Assembly: GCF_000482465.1 (NCBI RefSeq)
Contig: NZ_KI519420.1
Location: 636,343 to 700,342, forward strand
Direction: 5' to 3'
Length of the DNA stretch: 64,000 nucleotides
Origin: Runella limosa DSM 17973
GTDB taxonomy: Bacteria > Bacteroidota > Bacteroidia > Cytophagales > Spirosomataceae
Shown here: piece by piece, positions 8,714-15,021 of the stretch
Position numbering within the stretch: the first letter of the stretch is position 1
Layout: each line of letters begins with the position of its first letter
The notes under the pieces: model-generated
Seen by the model: only the letters and a program-made list of their open reading frames with translations
What the model was told of the DNA's origin: nothing
Databases searched by the model: none
Program-made: the position numbers and the translations under genes

Positions 8714-9762
8714 TTACCATGCAGCGGATTGTTAGTAGGGTTATCATCACCCCAAGTAGCTGTGTAGGGGTTGTAACTGCATTTGGCAGGCTTGGAGTAG
8801 ATATTGTTGGGGTCCTGAATATATGCTCTACAGTCGGTGCAGATATGCCGAAATTCGCAATCTTTACAAACCTCTATTTGGTCTTTATGAATGTACCATA
8901 CATCTTTAAATCCCTGTTTTTCAATAGCCTCACGGAGCGTAGTATCGCGTATGTTGCCATAGCTTTTGGTCATCGAAGGGCAATTTTTGATGTTACCTTC
9001 GACATCTATCGAAATCTTGCGATTGAGGCAGGTATTGTGCTTTTGGGATTCCAAAAAAGTTGTAAGATTGATTGAAAAGTAGTCCGTCGAGATTAAACCG
9101 CAATGGTTTGCGTTACTAATCTCTTGTTTAACAAAGACCACATTTCCCATGCCCGACGGGTCGGGGTTGATTTGATTGAATGAAGTACTATGTACTATCA
9201 AGTTGTGAATCCTTGGGTACTTATCTGTCAATTTTTTCAAGTTTTCGAGGATAGTTTCAGCACCGAATTTGATAAGTAACTCAACCGAAATGATACGTCG
9301 ATTTTCAAGATTATCTAATAAATCTACATAGTAATTCAATGGTTTTTCAACATAAACCCTTAGTTGAAAGTGGCGACATCCTAAATTTTCAAATTGGTCT
9401 AAAATACGCGTATAATCGTGTTGACTTTGGGTATTTACATCAATGATGGCATTGGTAATCTCAAAAGGTACTTCCCAATCCATCGAAATATCTGGAAACA
9501 ACTCCAAATCAGGCTCTTCGCAATAAAAACCAAACTCATTGCTTACTAAAAAATCAAAATATTCATCAATCGTTTCGTCGTATTGGTGTTGATAAGTCGC
9601 TTTTATAGCGCTGATAGCGCGTTGTTTATGCTCAGTAAGTATCTCATATAGTCCATTAGGCACTAAATGAAAACTACCTCGTTGTACGTCACAAATCATG
9701 CTTCGTTTAGTTCCTTTTACCAATAAACAGCAAGCATACAATCTAAAAAATGACTCTGCCAT
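8710..9762 (-). CDS. SPASM-domain peptide maturase (grasp-with-spasm system)
   Basis: A 350-residue protein. The ATG at 9762 lies 1 bp after the stop of the upstream small gene; a 26-residue upstream extension would overlap that gene and is not preferred. The C-terminus is a SPASM domain with seven cysteines in the typical layout: C245, C261, then C299-x2-C302-x5-C308-x2-C311, and C328. These would bind auxiliary iron-sulfur clusters. The region where a radical-SAM CxxxCxxC motif should follow a beta strand reads TNAIIDVNTQSQHD, with no cysteines. It therefore looks like a radical-SAM-derived fold without the SAM cluster, possibly a substrate-binding or scaffolding partner of the ATP-grasp enzyme. 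The family assignment comes from this domain pattern and the neighbours. Confidence 0.85.
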   Translation of the reverse strand: MAESFFRLYACCLLVKGTKRSMICDVQRGSFHLVPNGLYEILTEHKQRAISAIKATYQHQYDETIDEYFDFLVSNEFGFYCEEPDLELFPDISMDWEVPFEITNAIIDVNTQSQHDYTRILDQFENLGCRHFQLRVYVEKPLNYYVDLLDNLENRRIISVELLIKFGAETILENLKKLTDKYPRIHNLIVHSTSFNQINPDPSGMGNVVFVKQEISNANHCGLISTDYFSINLTTFLESQKHNTCLNRKISIDVEGNIKNCPSMTKSYGNIRDTTLREAIEKQGFKDVWYIHKDQIEVCKDCEFRHICTDCRAYIQDPNNIYSKPAKCSYNPYTATWGDDNPTNNPLHGK

Positions 9763-9763
9763 T

Positions 9764-9964
9764 CTATTCTTGCCAGTTGATAATTTTTGAATAGGGTTTT
9801 TCAAAAGCCTCGGCCAATGCCATGCCTTGATAAGCCGCAACGTAAAAAAAAAGATTCTTTTTGGGTGTTTCGTTTACAGCCACTTTGGTCAGGAGTTTGA
9901 AGGTGACGGGTAACCCATTTACACCTTTTAATTCGGGAATCTCTCCCATTTCTTTTTGGTTCAT
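9764..9964 (-). CDS. Small 66-residue protein of unknown function in the RiPP operon
   Basis: The ATG at 9964 overlaps the ATP-grasp stop (9961-9964, ATGA) and its stop is 1 bp before the SPASM start, so it is locked between the two maturases. The sequence is soluble and basic-to-neutral with no cysteine, signal peptide or membrane segment: an N-terminal polar part (MNQKEMGEIPELKG), a likely strand pair (LPVTFKLLTKVAV, NLFFYVAAY) and a helix (GMALAEAFEKPYSK). I do not recognise the family. Position suggests a partner of the modification enzymes, for example in leader binding or complex assembly; that is inference. A non-coding overlap artefact is possible but the double coupling argues against it. 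Confidence 0.65.
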   Translation of the reverse strand: MNQKEMGEIPELKGVNGLPVTFKLLTKVAVNETPKKNLFFYVAAYQGMALAEAFEKPYSKIINWQE

Positions 9965-10863
9965 GCGTTTGCCAAAAAATCGGCGATGTATTTTTCGATG
10001 GGATAATTACACTTTTCAGATACCATGCTAATTTGTCCGTTGGGGTTACACTCCAAAAAAACATAGCGTTTATCCTTACTCACTATCATGTCAATAGCTC
10101 CCGTGTTGAGGTCGGCCAGTTGAGCAAATTTTCTTATTTTTTCTTCTACCTCACTTGGTAGTTTGTAAGGTACGATTCGATTGGGTTTTTGGTGGTTATA
10201 GTTGCGCCAATCCAAGGAAGTTTTAGGGTCGCTTTGCGACATAATGGCTCCTGCCCACATTTTTTCATGCACAAAAATCACCCTTAACTCATACTCTTTA
10301 GGAATTTCTTCTTGAAATAATGTAGGAAAAAACTCTTCATCTAACTCCTCCACTACCTCTGTTGATACGCGCTCGGTATGATTGTAGTAATACACGCCCT
10401 CAAAAGTGCCAGTGAATGAGTCTTTGATGGATTTGTTGATAACTGATGAATACTTTTTGATAAACTCTTGTGCTTCTATTTTTTGAGTAGTAATAAGCAT
10501 ATCGGGTACACCCAAACCCGCCTGCCTTGCCATTTCTAAATGCCAGAGTTTGTTGGGGAATCGCTGAAAATAATTGCCTATGTGAGGTTTTTGTTCCAGT
10601 TGATGGATTATAAAGTCGGAGGCAATAAAATGTTCAGAACTTAAATACGTTTTCAGTATCTCAATTTGTGCAGTATTGCTATAAACTATTCTTCCCTTTC
10701 TATACCAAAATGATGTAAAAAGGTTGTTTGTAGTAATTTTGTTTTGTATCTCTAAAAAAGGGTTTATTTCGCTTCTACACCAGCTTGTTTTTCTTTGCAA
10801 AAGTAAATATGATATCACAATATTTACGGATTTTTCAGAAACGGGTGCAAAAATGTAAATCAT
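9961..10863 (-). CDS. ATP-grasp peptide maturase (MvdD/graspetide ligase-like)
   Basis: A 300-residue ATP-grasp ligase. The C-terminal metal/ATP site reads FLECNPNGQ, the signature ending of microviridin-type ligases, preceded by the strand YELRVIFV and the TGAIDMIV segment. Family enzymes activate Asp/Glu side chains with ATP to form ester or amide crosslinks with Thr/Ser/Lys of a core peptide. With the SPASM gene and the GG precursor it fits the grasp-with-spasm class. The N-terminal roughly 100 residues probably form the leader-binding region. It starts 35 bp after the TPR-like gene and overlaps the 66-residue gene by 4 bp. Crosslink type is not determinable here. Confidence 0.87.
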   Translation of the reverse strand: MIYIFAPVSEKSVNIVISYLLLQRKTSWCRSEINPFLEIQNKITTNNLFTSFWYRKGRIVYSNTAQIEILKTYLSSEHFIASDFIIHQLEQKPHIGNYFQRFPNKLWHLEMARQAGLGVPDMLITTQKIEAQEFIKKYSSVINKSIKDSFTGTFEGVYYYNHTERVSTEVVEELDEEFFPTLFQEEIPKEYELRVIFVHEKMWAGAIMSQSDPKTSLDWRNYNHQKPNRIVPYKLPSEVEEKIRKFAQLADLNTGAIDMIVSKDKRYVFLECNPNGQISMVSEKCNYPIEKYIADFLANA

Positions 10864-10898
10864 ACAATATTTTCATTAATAAAAGGTAAAAGTAATTA

Positions 10899-11942
10899 TT
10901 ATTTTGGAGTACATTCTTTTACTTTATACGGCAAGTGAATACTAAATCTTTGCAGTGTACTTTCTGTCTCTTTATCGTAGCCTGGAATGATACCTATAGG
11001 AGCATAGAGAACAAAAGTTCTATTTTTTACACAATGATAAAATATTATTTTTTTTATTAAATCATCAATAGGTGGTAATGACATAGAAAGACGATTGATA
11101 TTTATTTTTTCTTTTGTCCCAGAAAGTTTTGATAAATAAAAACCACAATTAAATTGTTCAATTAATCCTTGCTCTCCATAACCACTCCCCCCCTTTTGGA
11201 AACTATACCAGTTACAAAATAGCTCCGATTTAAGTTTTCCCGAATGAACAGCTTCTTCAAGATAAGAAGTAAAATCAAATCGTTTTTTTTGGTAATTGTG
11301 CCGTATTAATACATTGAAAGTAGGAAAAAAAACTATTGATGTATCTATTATGTTTACACCTATTAATTCTTCTGTCGGATAACCGTGCTTTTTAAAAATA
11401 TTCATCATTTCTTTAGCCAAGTAGCTATCATTTTTAAATAAACTATCAGAAAATATATTGTTGCTTAGTTGTTTTGGAGCTTCGCAATAATAATTTTGAT
11501 CTGCTTCAACCATTTTTTTTAGTGATATGGCTAAATTTTTATTGTATTTTTTCAAGAATTCTTTTCGTAAAAATGGGTAATTTTTCATAAATAAAGACCA
11601 CCTTTTTTTGTCTTTTCTAAACTCCTTGTAGATAAATTTATGAAAGAAATCTAATTCACAACCTTTCAAAACAAGCCTTTGTGATAATTTTAGTGTACTT
11701 TGAAAATCACGCATCATTATTGAGCAAATAGAAGCGTTGTAAATATCTTGCGCAAATGGATATTCTACTAAATCTATTGCTTCTGTGTAATATTTAGAGG
11801 CAATAGAATAATTACTGTCACATATTGCAATTTCTGCGCTATTAATCAATGAGTAATAGTTTTTCAATTTAGAGGGTATTTGCGCCATGCTCCAAAAAGA
11901 ATAAAATAATACAAAAAGGCAACTTATTGAGACATTTTTCAT
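10899..11942 (-). CDS. Secreted TPR-like protein of unknown function in the RiPP operon
   Basis: A 347-residue protein from the ATG at 11942, which starts a clear signal peptide (MKNVSISCLFVLFYSFWSMAQ). The frame stays open 62 codons further upstream, but that part is low-complexity and crosses the hairpin at 12005-12051, so the shorter start is chosen. Residues about 30-100 look like tetratricopeptide-type helices (NSAEIAICDSNYSIASKYYTEAID). The rest is helical and aromatic, with a GGSGYGEQGLIEQF motif near residue 255. It is strikingly AT-rich. I cannot assign a function. A periplasmic protein within a RiPP operon could be a sensor, immunity protein or post-export processor; this is inference. 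Confidence 0.72.
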   Translation of the reverse strand: MKNVSISCLFVLFYSFWSMAQIPSKLKNYYSLINSAEIAICDSNYSIASKYYTEAIDLVEYPFAQDIYNASICSIMMRDFQSTLKLSQRLVLKGCELDFFHKFIYKEFRKDKKRWSLFMKNYPFLRKEFLKKYNKNLAISLKKMVEADQNYYCEAPKQLSNNIFSDSLFKNDSYLAKEMMNIFKKHGYPTEELIGVNIIDTSIVFFPTFNVLIRHNYQKKRFDFTSYLEEAVHSGKLKSELFCNWYSFQKGGSGYGEQGLIEQFNCGFYLSKLSGTKEKININRLSMSLPPIDDLIKKIIFYHCVKNRTFVLYAPIGIIPGYDKETESTLQRFSIHLPYKVKECTPK

Positions 11943-12004
11943 TGTTCTACAGAAATTAAGTAATAAAAATTTATAAAATATTTTTTGTTTGATAAAATTA
12001 TAAC

Positions 12005-12051
12005 TAACAGGGCAAAAAAAATTATTTTTACAAATCTTTTTTGCCCTGTTA
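12005..12051 (-). terminator. Hairpin after the precursor gene, possibly an attenuator
   Basis: Arms 12005-12019 and 12037-12051 are perfect 15-bp reverse complements (TAACAGGGC plus an A/T tract) with a 17-nt loop. It lies between the precursor stop and the TPR-like gene. The GC part is short and the U-tract lies inside the stem, so it may only partly terminate or may stabilise the precursor mRNA. Either would give more precursor than enzyme. Confidence 0.6.
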
Positions 12052-12117
12052 AAGAGATTTAAGCCTTTACTGTTAATAAAGTAGTAACTTAGTACGAACA
12101 AATTATTAACATTAATG

Positions 12118-12363
12118 TCAATCACCAACTTCTAATCGTTCATAAGCAGTAGTTCTGTACCTTGTGTAAGTTACTGCACCGTCAGCTCCAATACTGTCGG
12201 CATCGTATTCACTCCAAACGTCAAATATAACTCCATTTCTAATTTCAGTTCCTCTATTTATAGCGCCACCACCTGTACATTCACCGCCTCCTTTGAGGTA
12301 CATTAATCCTGTTATTTCATTTCCCTCAAATTTTCCAAACTTACTTTCTGTTAATTTTTCCAT
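12118..12363 (-). CDS. RiPP precursor peptide with double-glycine leader
   Basis: An 81-residue peptide. Residues 1-26 form a leader ending LMYLKGG (G25-G26), the pattern cut by C39 peptidases; the C39 exporter lies in the same operon. The putative core (27-81) opens GECTGGGA and has several acidic residues (E28, D48, E52, D54, D56, D61) together with a hydroxyl-rich segment TYTRYRTTAYERLE. Those are plausible partners for ATP-grasp ester or amide bonds. It has a single cysteine. It is the first gene of the operon and is followed by a hairpin. The precursor role follows from leader, size and context; exact crosslinks are unknown. Confidence 0.82.
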   Translation of the reverse strand: MEKLTESKFGKFEGNEITGLMYLKGGGECTGGGAINRGTEIRNGVIFDVWSEYDADSIGADGAVTYTRYRTTAYERLEVGD

Positions 12364-12375
12364 TATTTTTGTTTA

Positions 12376-12419
12376 CCGAAGGGTTTTAGTCCCGCACTAT
12401 TGCGAGTGGCTGCTTTCGG
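12376..12419 (-). promoter_or_regulatory. Structured 5' leader of the precursor mRNA
   Basis: Just upstream of the precursor ATG the outer arms CCGAA (12376-12380) and TTCGG (12415-12419) pair, and an inner CACT/AGTG stem (12395-12398 with 12405-12408) can form. The ATG follows about 13 bases after the hairpin. It may stabilise the mRNA or regulate translation. No named RNA family was recognised. Confidence 0.45.
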
Positions 12420-12425
12420 ATGGAA

Positions 12426-12433
12426 CAAACATA
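12426..12433 (-). promoter_or_regulatory. Candidate -7 element for the RiPP operon
   Basis: The minus strand reads TATGTTTG, matching TAnnTTTG. Transcription would begin just upstream of the structured leader, giving a 5' UTR of roughly 55-60 nt. No properly spaced -33 box was found, so confidence is limited. Confidence 0.35.
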
Positions 12434-12513
12434 GAATTAATTTTAGTTAGAGCTGATACGAAAATTTGACAAAAAATATCAAAAAAACGGCTTTTTTATT
12501 TGTTTGGACAAAC

Positions 12514-12521
12514 TATCTTTG
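12514..12521 (+). promoter_or_regulatory. Candidate -7 element for the XRE regulator gene
   Basis: TATCTTTG matches the Bacteroidota -7 consensus and lies about 50 bp before the ATG at 12570. TTTG at 12499-12502 is too close to be a standard -33 box. The intergenic region is divergent, so the regulator could bind between the two promoters. Confidence 0.35.
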
Positions 12522-12569
12522 TAATTTTGATTTTGTACAAATTTTTCTCTCACCTACAACAGCCAACAC

Positions 12570-12956
12570 ATGAGTAGTATTGGAGCAAAGCTGTGTCAAT
12601 ACCGCGCAGCCTCAAAATTGACCCAACAGGCTGTGGCCGAGCAACTTGGTATCAAAACCAACACTTACGGTTCTTGGGAAGCGGGTCATACATACCCCTC
12701 AGCTAGATATTTACCTGAGTTAGCCGCAATTTTTGGGATAAAGATTGATCAACTTTTCTCAGACAATAACGAAAATAAATTGAATAGTAGCACTATTTTA
12801 ACCAAAAAAATGGATGAAAATGAGGCAATAAGGCTTGTTTTGCGGAGCAAGGAAGAGGTGATAGCGGCTAAAGACGTAATTATTGCTAACCAATTAGTAC
12901 AAATCGAAACATTACAACAAGAATTGACTAATTGGAGACAAGAGAATATTGTATAA
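12570..12956 (+). CDS. XRE family helix-turn-helix regulator with C-terminal coiled coil
   Basis: A 128-residue protein. Residues about 5-62 form a Cro/C1-type HTH (LCQYRAASKLTQQAVAEQLG, then TYGSWEAGHTYP and LPELAAIFGIKIDQLF). Residues about 80-125 are a predicted coiled coil with repeated I/V/L and E/Q spacing (EEVIAAKDVIIANQLVQIE), suitable for dimerisation. It is divergent from the RiPP operon with a 206-bp shared upstream region, so control of that operon is plausible but inferred. No ligand-binding domain is present. A bidirectional terminator follows. Confidence 0.87.
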   Translation: MSSIGAKLCQYRAASKLTQQAVAEQLGIKTNTYGSWEAGHTYPSARYLPELAAIFGIKIDQLFSDNNENKLNSSTILTKKMDENEAIRLVLRSKEEVIAAKDVIIANQLVQIETLQQELTNWRQENIV

Positions 12957-13038
12957 GGTATATGCTAGGCAGTTAATCGTATTTTTATTGTAAAAGTATA
13001 TACCAAAGGGTTGGAAAAAATAAGCTATGCTTTGGTGT

Positions 13039-13076
13039 AAAACAGCCCAAAAGTTATTAAGCTTTTGGGCTGTTTT
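13039..13076. terminator. Bidirectional terminator between the XRE gene and superoxide dismutase
   Basis: Arms 13039-13053 and 13062-13076 (AAAACAGCCCAAAAG and its complement) are perfect with an 8-nt loop. The flanking A and T tracts give terminator character in both directions, as expected between convergent genes. Confidence 0.85.
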
Positions 13077-13085
13077 CGTTGGCAA

Positions 13086-13691
13086 TTACGCTCCTTGGAA
13101 AGTAGCTTCGGCTTTGTTCCAATCTACCACGTTCCAGAACGCATCCACGTAGTCGGGGCGTTTGTTTTGGAACTTCAAATAGTAGGCGTGTTCCCACACG
13201 TCAAGACCGATGATCGGTGTGCCTTTTACTTCGGCAATGTCCATCAACGGGTTGTCTTGGTTAGGAGTAGAAGTAATCGCTACTCCTCCGTCTGCGGTTT
13301 TGATAAGCCACGCCCAGCCTGAACCGAAACGACCCAATGCTGCTTTTTTGAACTCATCTTTGAACGCATCAAATGAACCGAACTTAGCGTCGATAGCCGC
13401 CGCCAAATCACCTACTGGAGCGCCGCCACCGTTGGGTGAAAGGATATTCCAGAAAAAAGTGTGGTTCCAGTGACCACCGCCGTTGTTACGAACGACTGGT
13501 GAGATAGCGCCTGCATTGGCTACCAATTCTTCGATGCTTTTACCTTCGTTTGGTGTACCTGCCACGGCATTGTTGAGGTTTGTAACGTAAGTATTATGGT
13601 GACGACCGTGGTGGATTTCCATTGTCGTTTGGTCGAAATGGGGTTCCAACGCGTCAGATGCGTATGGAAGCGGATCTAATGTAAAAGCCAT
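13086..13691 (-). CDS. Superoxide dismutase (Mn/Fe family)
   Basis: A 201-residue cytoplasmic enzyme converting superoxide to oxygen and hydrogen peroxide. Metal ligands fit H27 (IHHGRHH), H77 ([11 protein letters not shown]), D164 and H168 ([10 protein letters not shown]). The NQDNPL segment supplies glutamine in the position typical of manganese-type enzymes, so Mn is favoured, though cambialistic use cannot be excluded. There is no signal peptide. Length is standard. It is followed by a bidirectional terminator and preceded by an independent tadA gene, so it is probably monocistronic. Confidence 0.95.
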   Translation of the reverse strand: MAFTLDPLPYASDALEPHFDQTTMEIHHGRHHNTYVTNLNNAVAGTPNEGKSIEELVANAGAISPVVRNNGGGHWNHTFFWNILSPNGGGAPVGDLAAAIDAKFGSFDAFKDEFKKAALGRFGSGWAWLIKTADGGVAITSTPNQDNPLMDIAEVKGTPIIGLDVWEHAYYLKFQNKRPDYVDAFWNVVDWNKAEATFQGA

Positions 13692-13755
13692 GTGATTGGT
13701 TGTTTATTTTAAAAGTAAGATTGTATGTTCGAGAGCAAAACATCATGCCCGCGTT

Positions 13756-14202
13756 TTATGTTCGCAGCTTGAGGAAAAAATTCTTCAGCAATTGCGTATT
13801 TTCTTCTTCAAGTACGCCTCGGCGAACCAACGTTTTGGGATGGAGCAGGGGCTGTTTGACGAGTGAAAAACCGCGTTTTTCGTCGGAAGCACCATAGACG
13901 ACTTTACCAATTTGTGACCAGTACAGTGCGCCCGCACACATCACGCAAGGCTCAAGCGTTACGTAAAGCGTACAATCGCGGAGGTATTTTCCGCCCAAAT
14001 ACGAAGCAGCTGCCGTGATGGCCAAGATTTCGGCATGGGCAGTGACATCCGTCAGTTGTTCGGTTTGGTTGCGGGTTTTGGCAATGATTTTACGTTGGCA
14101 TACGACCACCGCTCCCACGGGGATTTCGCCTGCTTCGGCGGCGGCTTCGGCTTCGTAAAGGGCCAATTGCATGTAGTATTCGTCCGAGAATAAAGGGTAC
14201 AT
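13756..14202 (-). CDS. tadA: tRNA-specific adenosine deaminase/nucleoside deaminase
   Basis: A 148-residue zinc deaminase. The ATG at 14202 is preferred over a GTG 21 bp upstream because it gives the normal N-terminus. The zinc site is H56-A-E58 and P85-C86-x-x-C89 (EPCVMCAGAL). TadA converts adenosine-34 to inosine in tRNA-Arg; the GEIPVGAVVV start and the length agree. A related guanine or cytosine deaminase is the main alternative, but the C-terminal helix (TQLLKNFFLKLR) fits TadA. A terminator for the upstream acyl carrier gene lies just before it. Confidence 0.88.
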   Translation of the reverse strand: MYPLFSDEYYMQLALYEAEAAAEAGEIPVGAVVVCQRKIIAKTRNQTEQLTDVTAHAEILAITAAASYLGGKYLRDCTLYVTLEPCVMCAGALYWSQIGKVVYGASDEKRGFSLVKQPLLHPKTLVRRGVLEEENTQLLKNFFLKLRT

Positions 14203-14230
14203 AGTCGTGTACAAGTAAGTCACAAAAATA

Positions 14231-14263
14231 AAGAGGATATGACCATCATAGCCATATCCTCTT
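14231..14263 (-). terminator. Terminator downstream of the acyl carrier protein gene
   Basis: Arms 14231-14241 and 14253-14263 (AAGAGGATATG and complement) are perfect with an 11-nt loop. On the minus strand the stem is followed by TATTTTTG. It lies 27 bp past the acyl carrier protein stop. Confidence 0.8.
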
Positions 14264-14289
14264 AAAAGTGTTTGAATGGGTTGCTTACC

Positions 14290-14529
14290 TTAGGCGGCCA
14301 TCGCAACGCTTTGTTCTTCTTCAAGGTACTGGATAAGTTTACTCAATGTAGTGAGTTTGTGATAATCTTCGTCGGGGATGCGCAAGCCAAACTCTTGCTC
14401 AAGCTTCATCATTAAGTCAACAGTGTCGAGGCTGTCAAACCCTAAATCTTTTACAAAATGTACATTTTCTGTGACGGCGCGGCGCTCAACGCCAAATTCT
14501 TCAAGGATGTTTAAAATACGATCTTTCAT
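14290..14529 (-). CDS. acpP: Acyl carrier protein
   Basis: A 79-residue acidic protein carrying acyl chains on a phosphopantetheine arm attached to S33 in the motif LGFDSLDTVDLMM. Helices I to IV and length match fatty-acid-synthesis ACPs. The usual fab neighbours (fabF, rnc) are absent, so it might be a secondary ACP; that cannot be settled from this window. It has its own terminator. Confidence 0.9.
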   Translation of the reverse strand: MKDRILNILEEFGVERRAVTENVHFVKDLGFDSLDTVDLMMKLEQEFGLRIPDEDYHKLTTLSKLIQYLEEEQSVAMAA

Positions 14530-15021
14530 GGCACTGTACGTTATGGTGACTACTGGTTTCTACTATGCTTGTTTAACGTCGAGTTAGGCATAAAAATTTC
14601 ACAAAATAAGATGAAACGAATGCTTGGCTGCCTGCGTTTTTCCCAACCGCCTTTGAGACAGTAAGATAGGAGAACCGTTTTTTGTAAAAAAAGTAGAATT
14701 TGGCTTTTTCGCTGCTTAATTTATTCTGAGGGGCTGAGTAGTCACTTGCAAAAAAAATGACGTATAGTTTGGAAAGATTTTTGTAAATTTCGCTTTGAGC
14801 GGCACAGTACCGCACAGTTATTTGAAACAAGTTTTTTAAACTTGCCCACTTTCTTCTGAAATTGATATTTATACTAAAAATACTGATAGGTTAAGGAACG
14901 AATGAAAGCAAATGGTAGTAGTTAATCACTACTACCATTGTCCATTTGGTTATCTTTTTTTTAGTAGCTTGCTCCCTCGATTTTTCTCCCTGTCGTTTTT
15001 TTTAAAACTAACACAGAATTT
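14530..15021. other. Gene-free 492-bp region between acpP and the GH32 gene
   Basis: No convincing coding region is present. An 85-codon minus-strand frame at 14573-14830 has no signal, domain or coupling and is treated as chance. The region must hold divergent promoters for the acyl carrier and GH32 genes. The only clear structure is the inverted repeat at 14911-14939. Confidence 0.6.
14911..14939. promoter_or_regulatory. Perfect 12-bp inverted repeat upstream of the GH32 gene
   Basis: AATGGTAGTAGT at 14911-14922 and its exact complement at 14928-14939 flank a 5-bp spacer, about 80 bp upstream of the GH32 ATG. It could be an operator for a sugar-responsive regulator or a terminator-like hairpin; a T-run follows near 14955. 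Confidence 0.4.

Noticed and set aside
9763-9840. N-terminal extension of the SPASM protein
   Set aside because: It would overlap the 66-residue gene out of frame; the ATG at 9762 fits operon spacing.
11943-12128. N-terminal extension of the TPR-like protein
   Set aside because: It would cross the hairpin after the precursor gene and precede a clear signal peptide start at 11942.
14573-14830. 85-codon open frame on the minus strand
   Set aside because: Low-complexity, no recognisable domain, no coupling, and it overlaps the acyl carrier protein promoter region.
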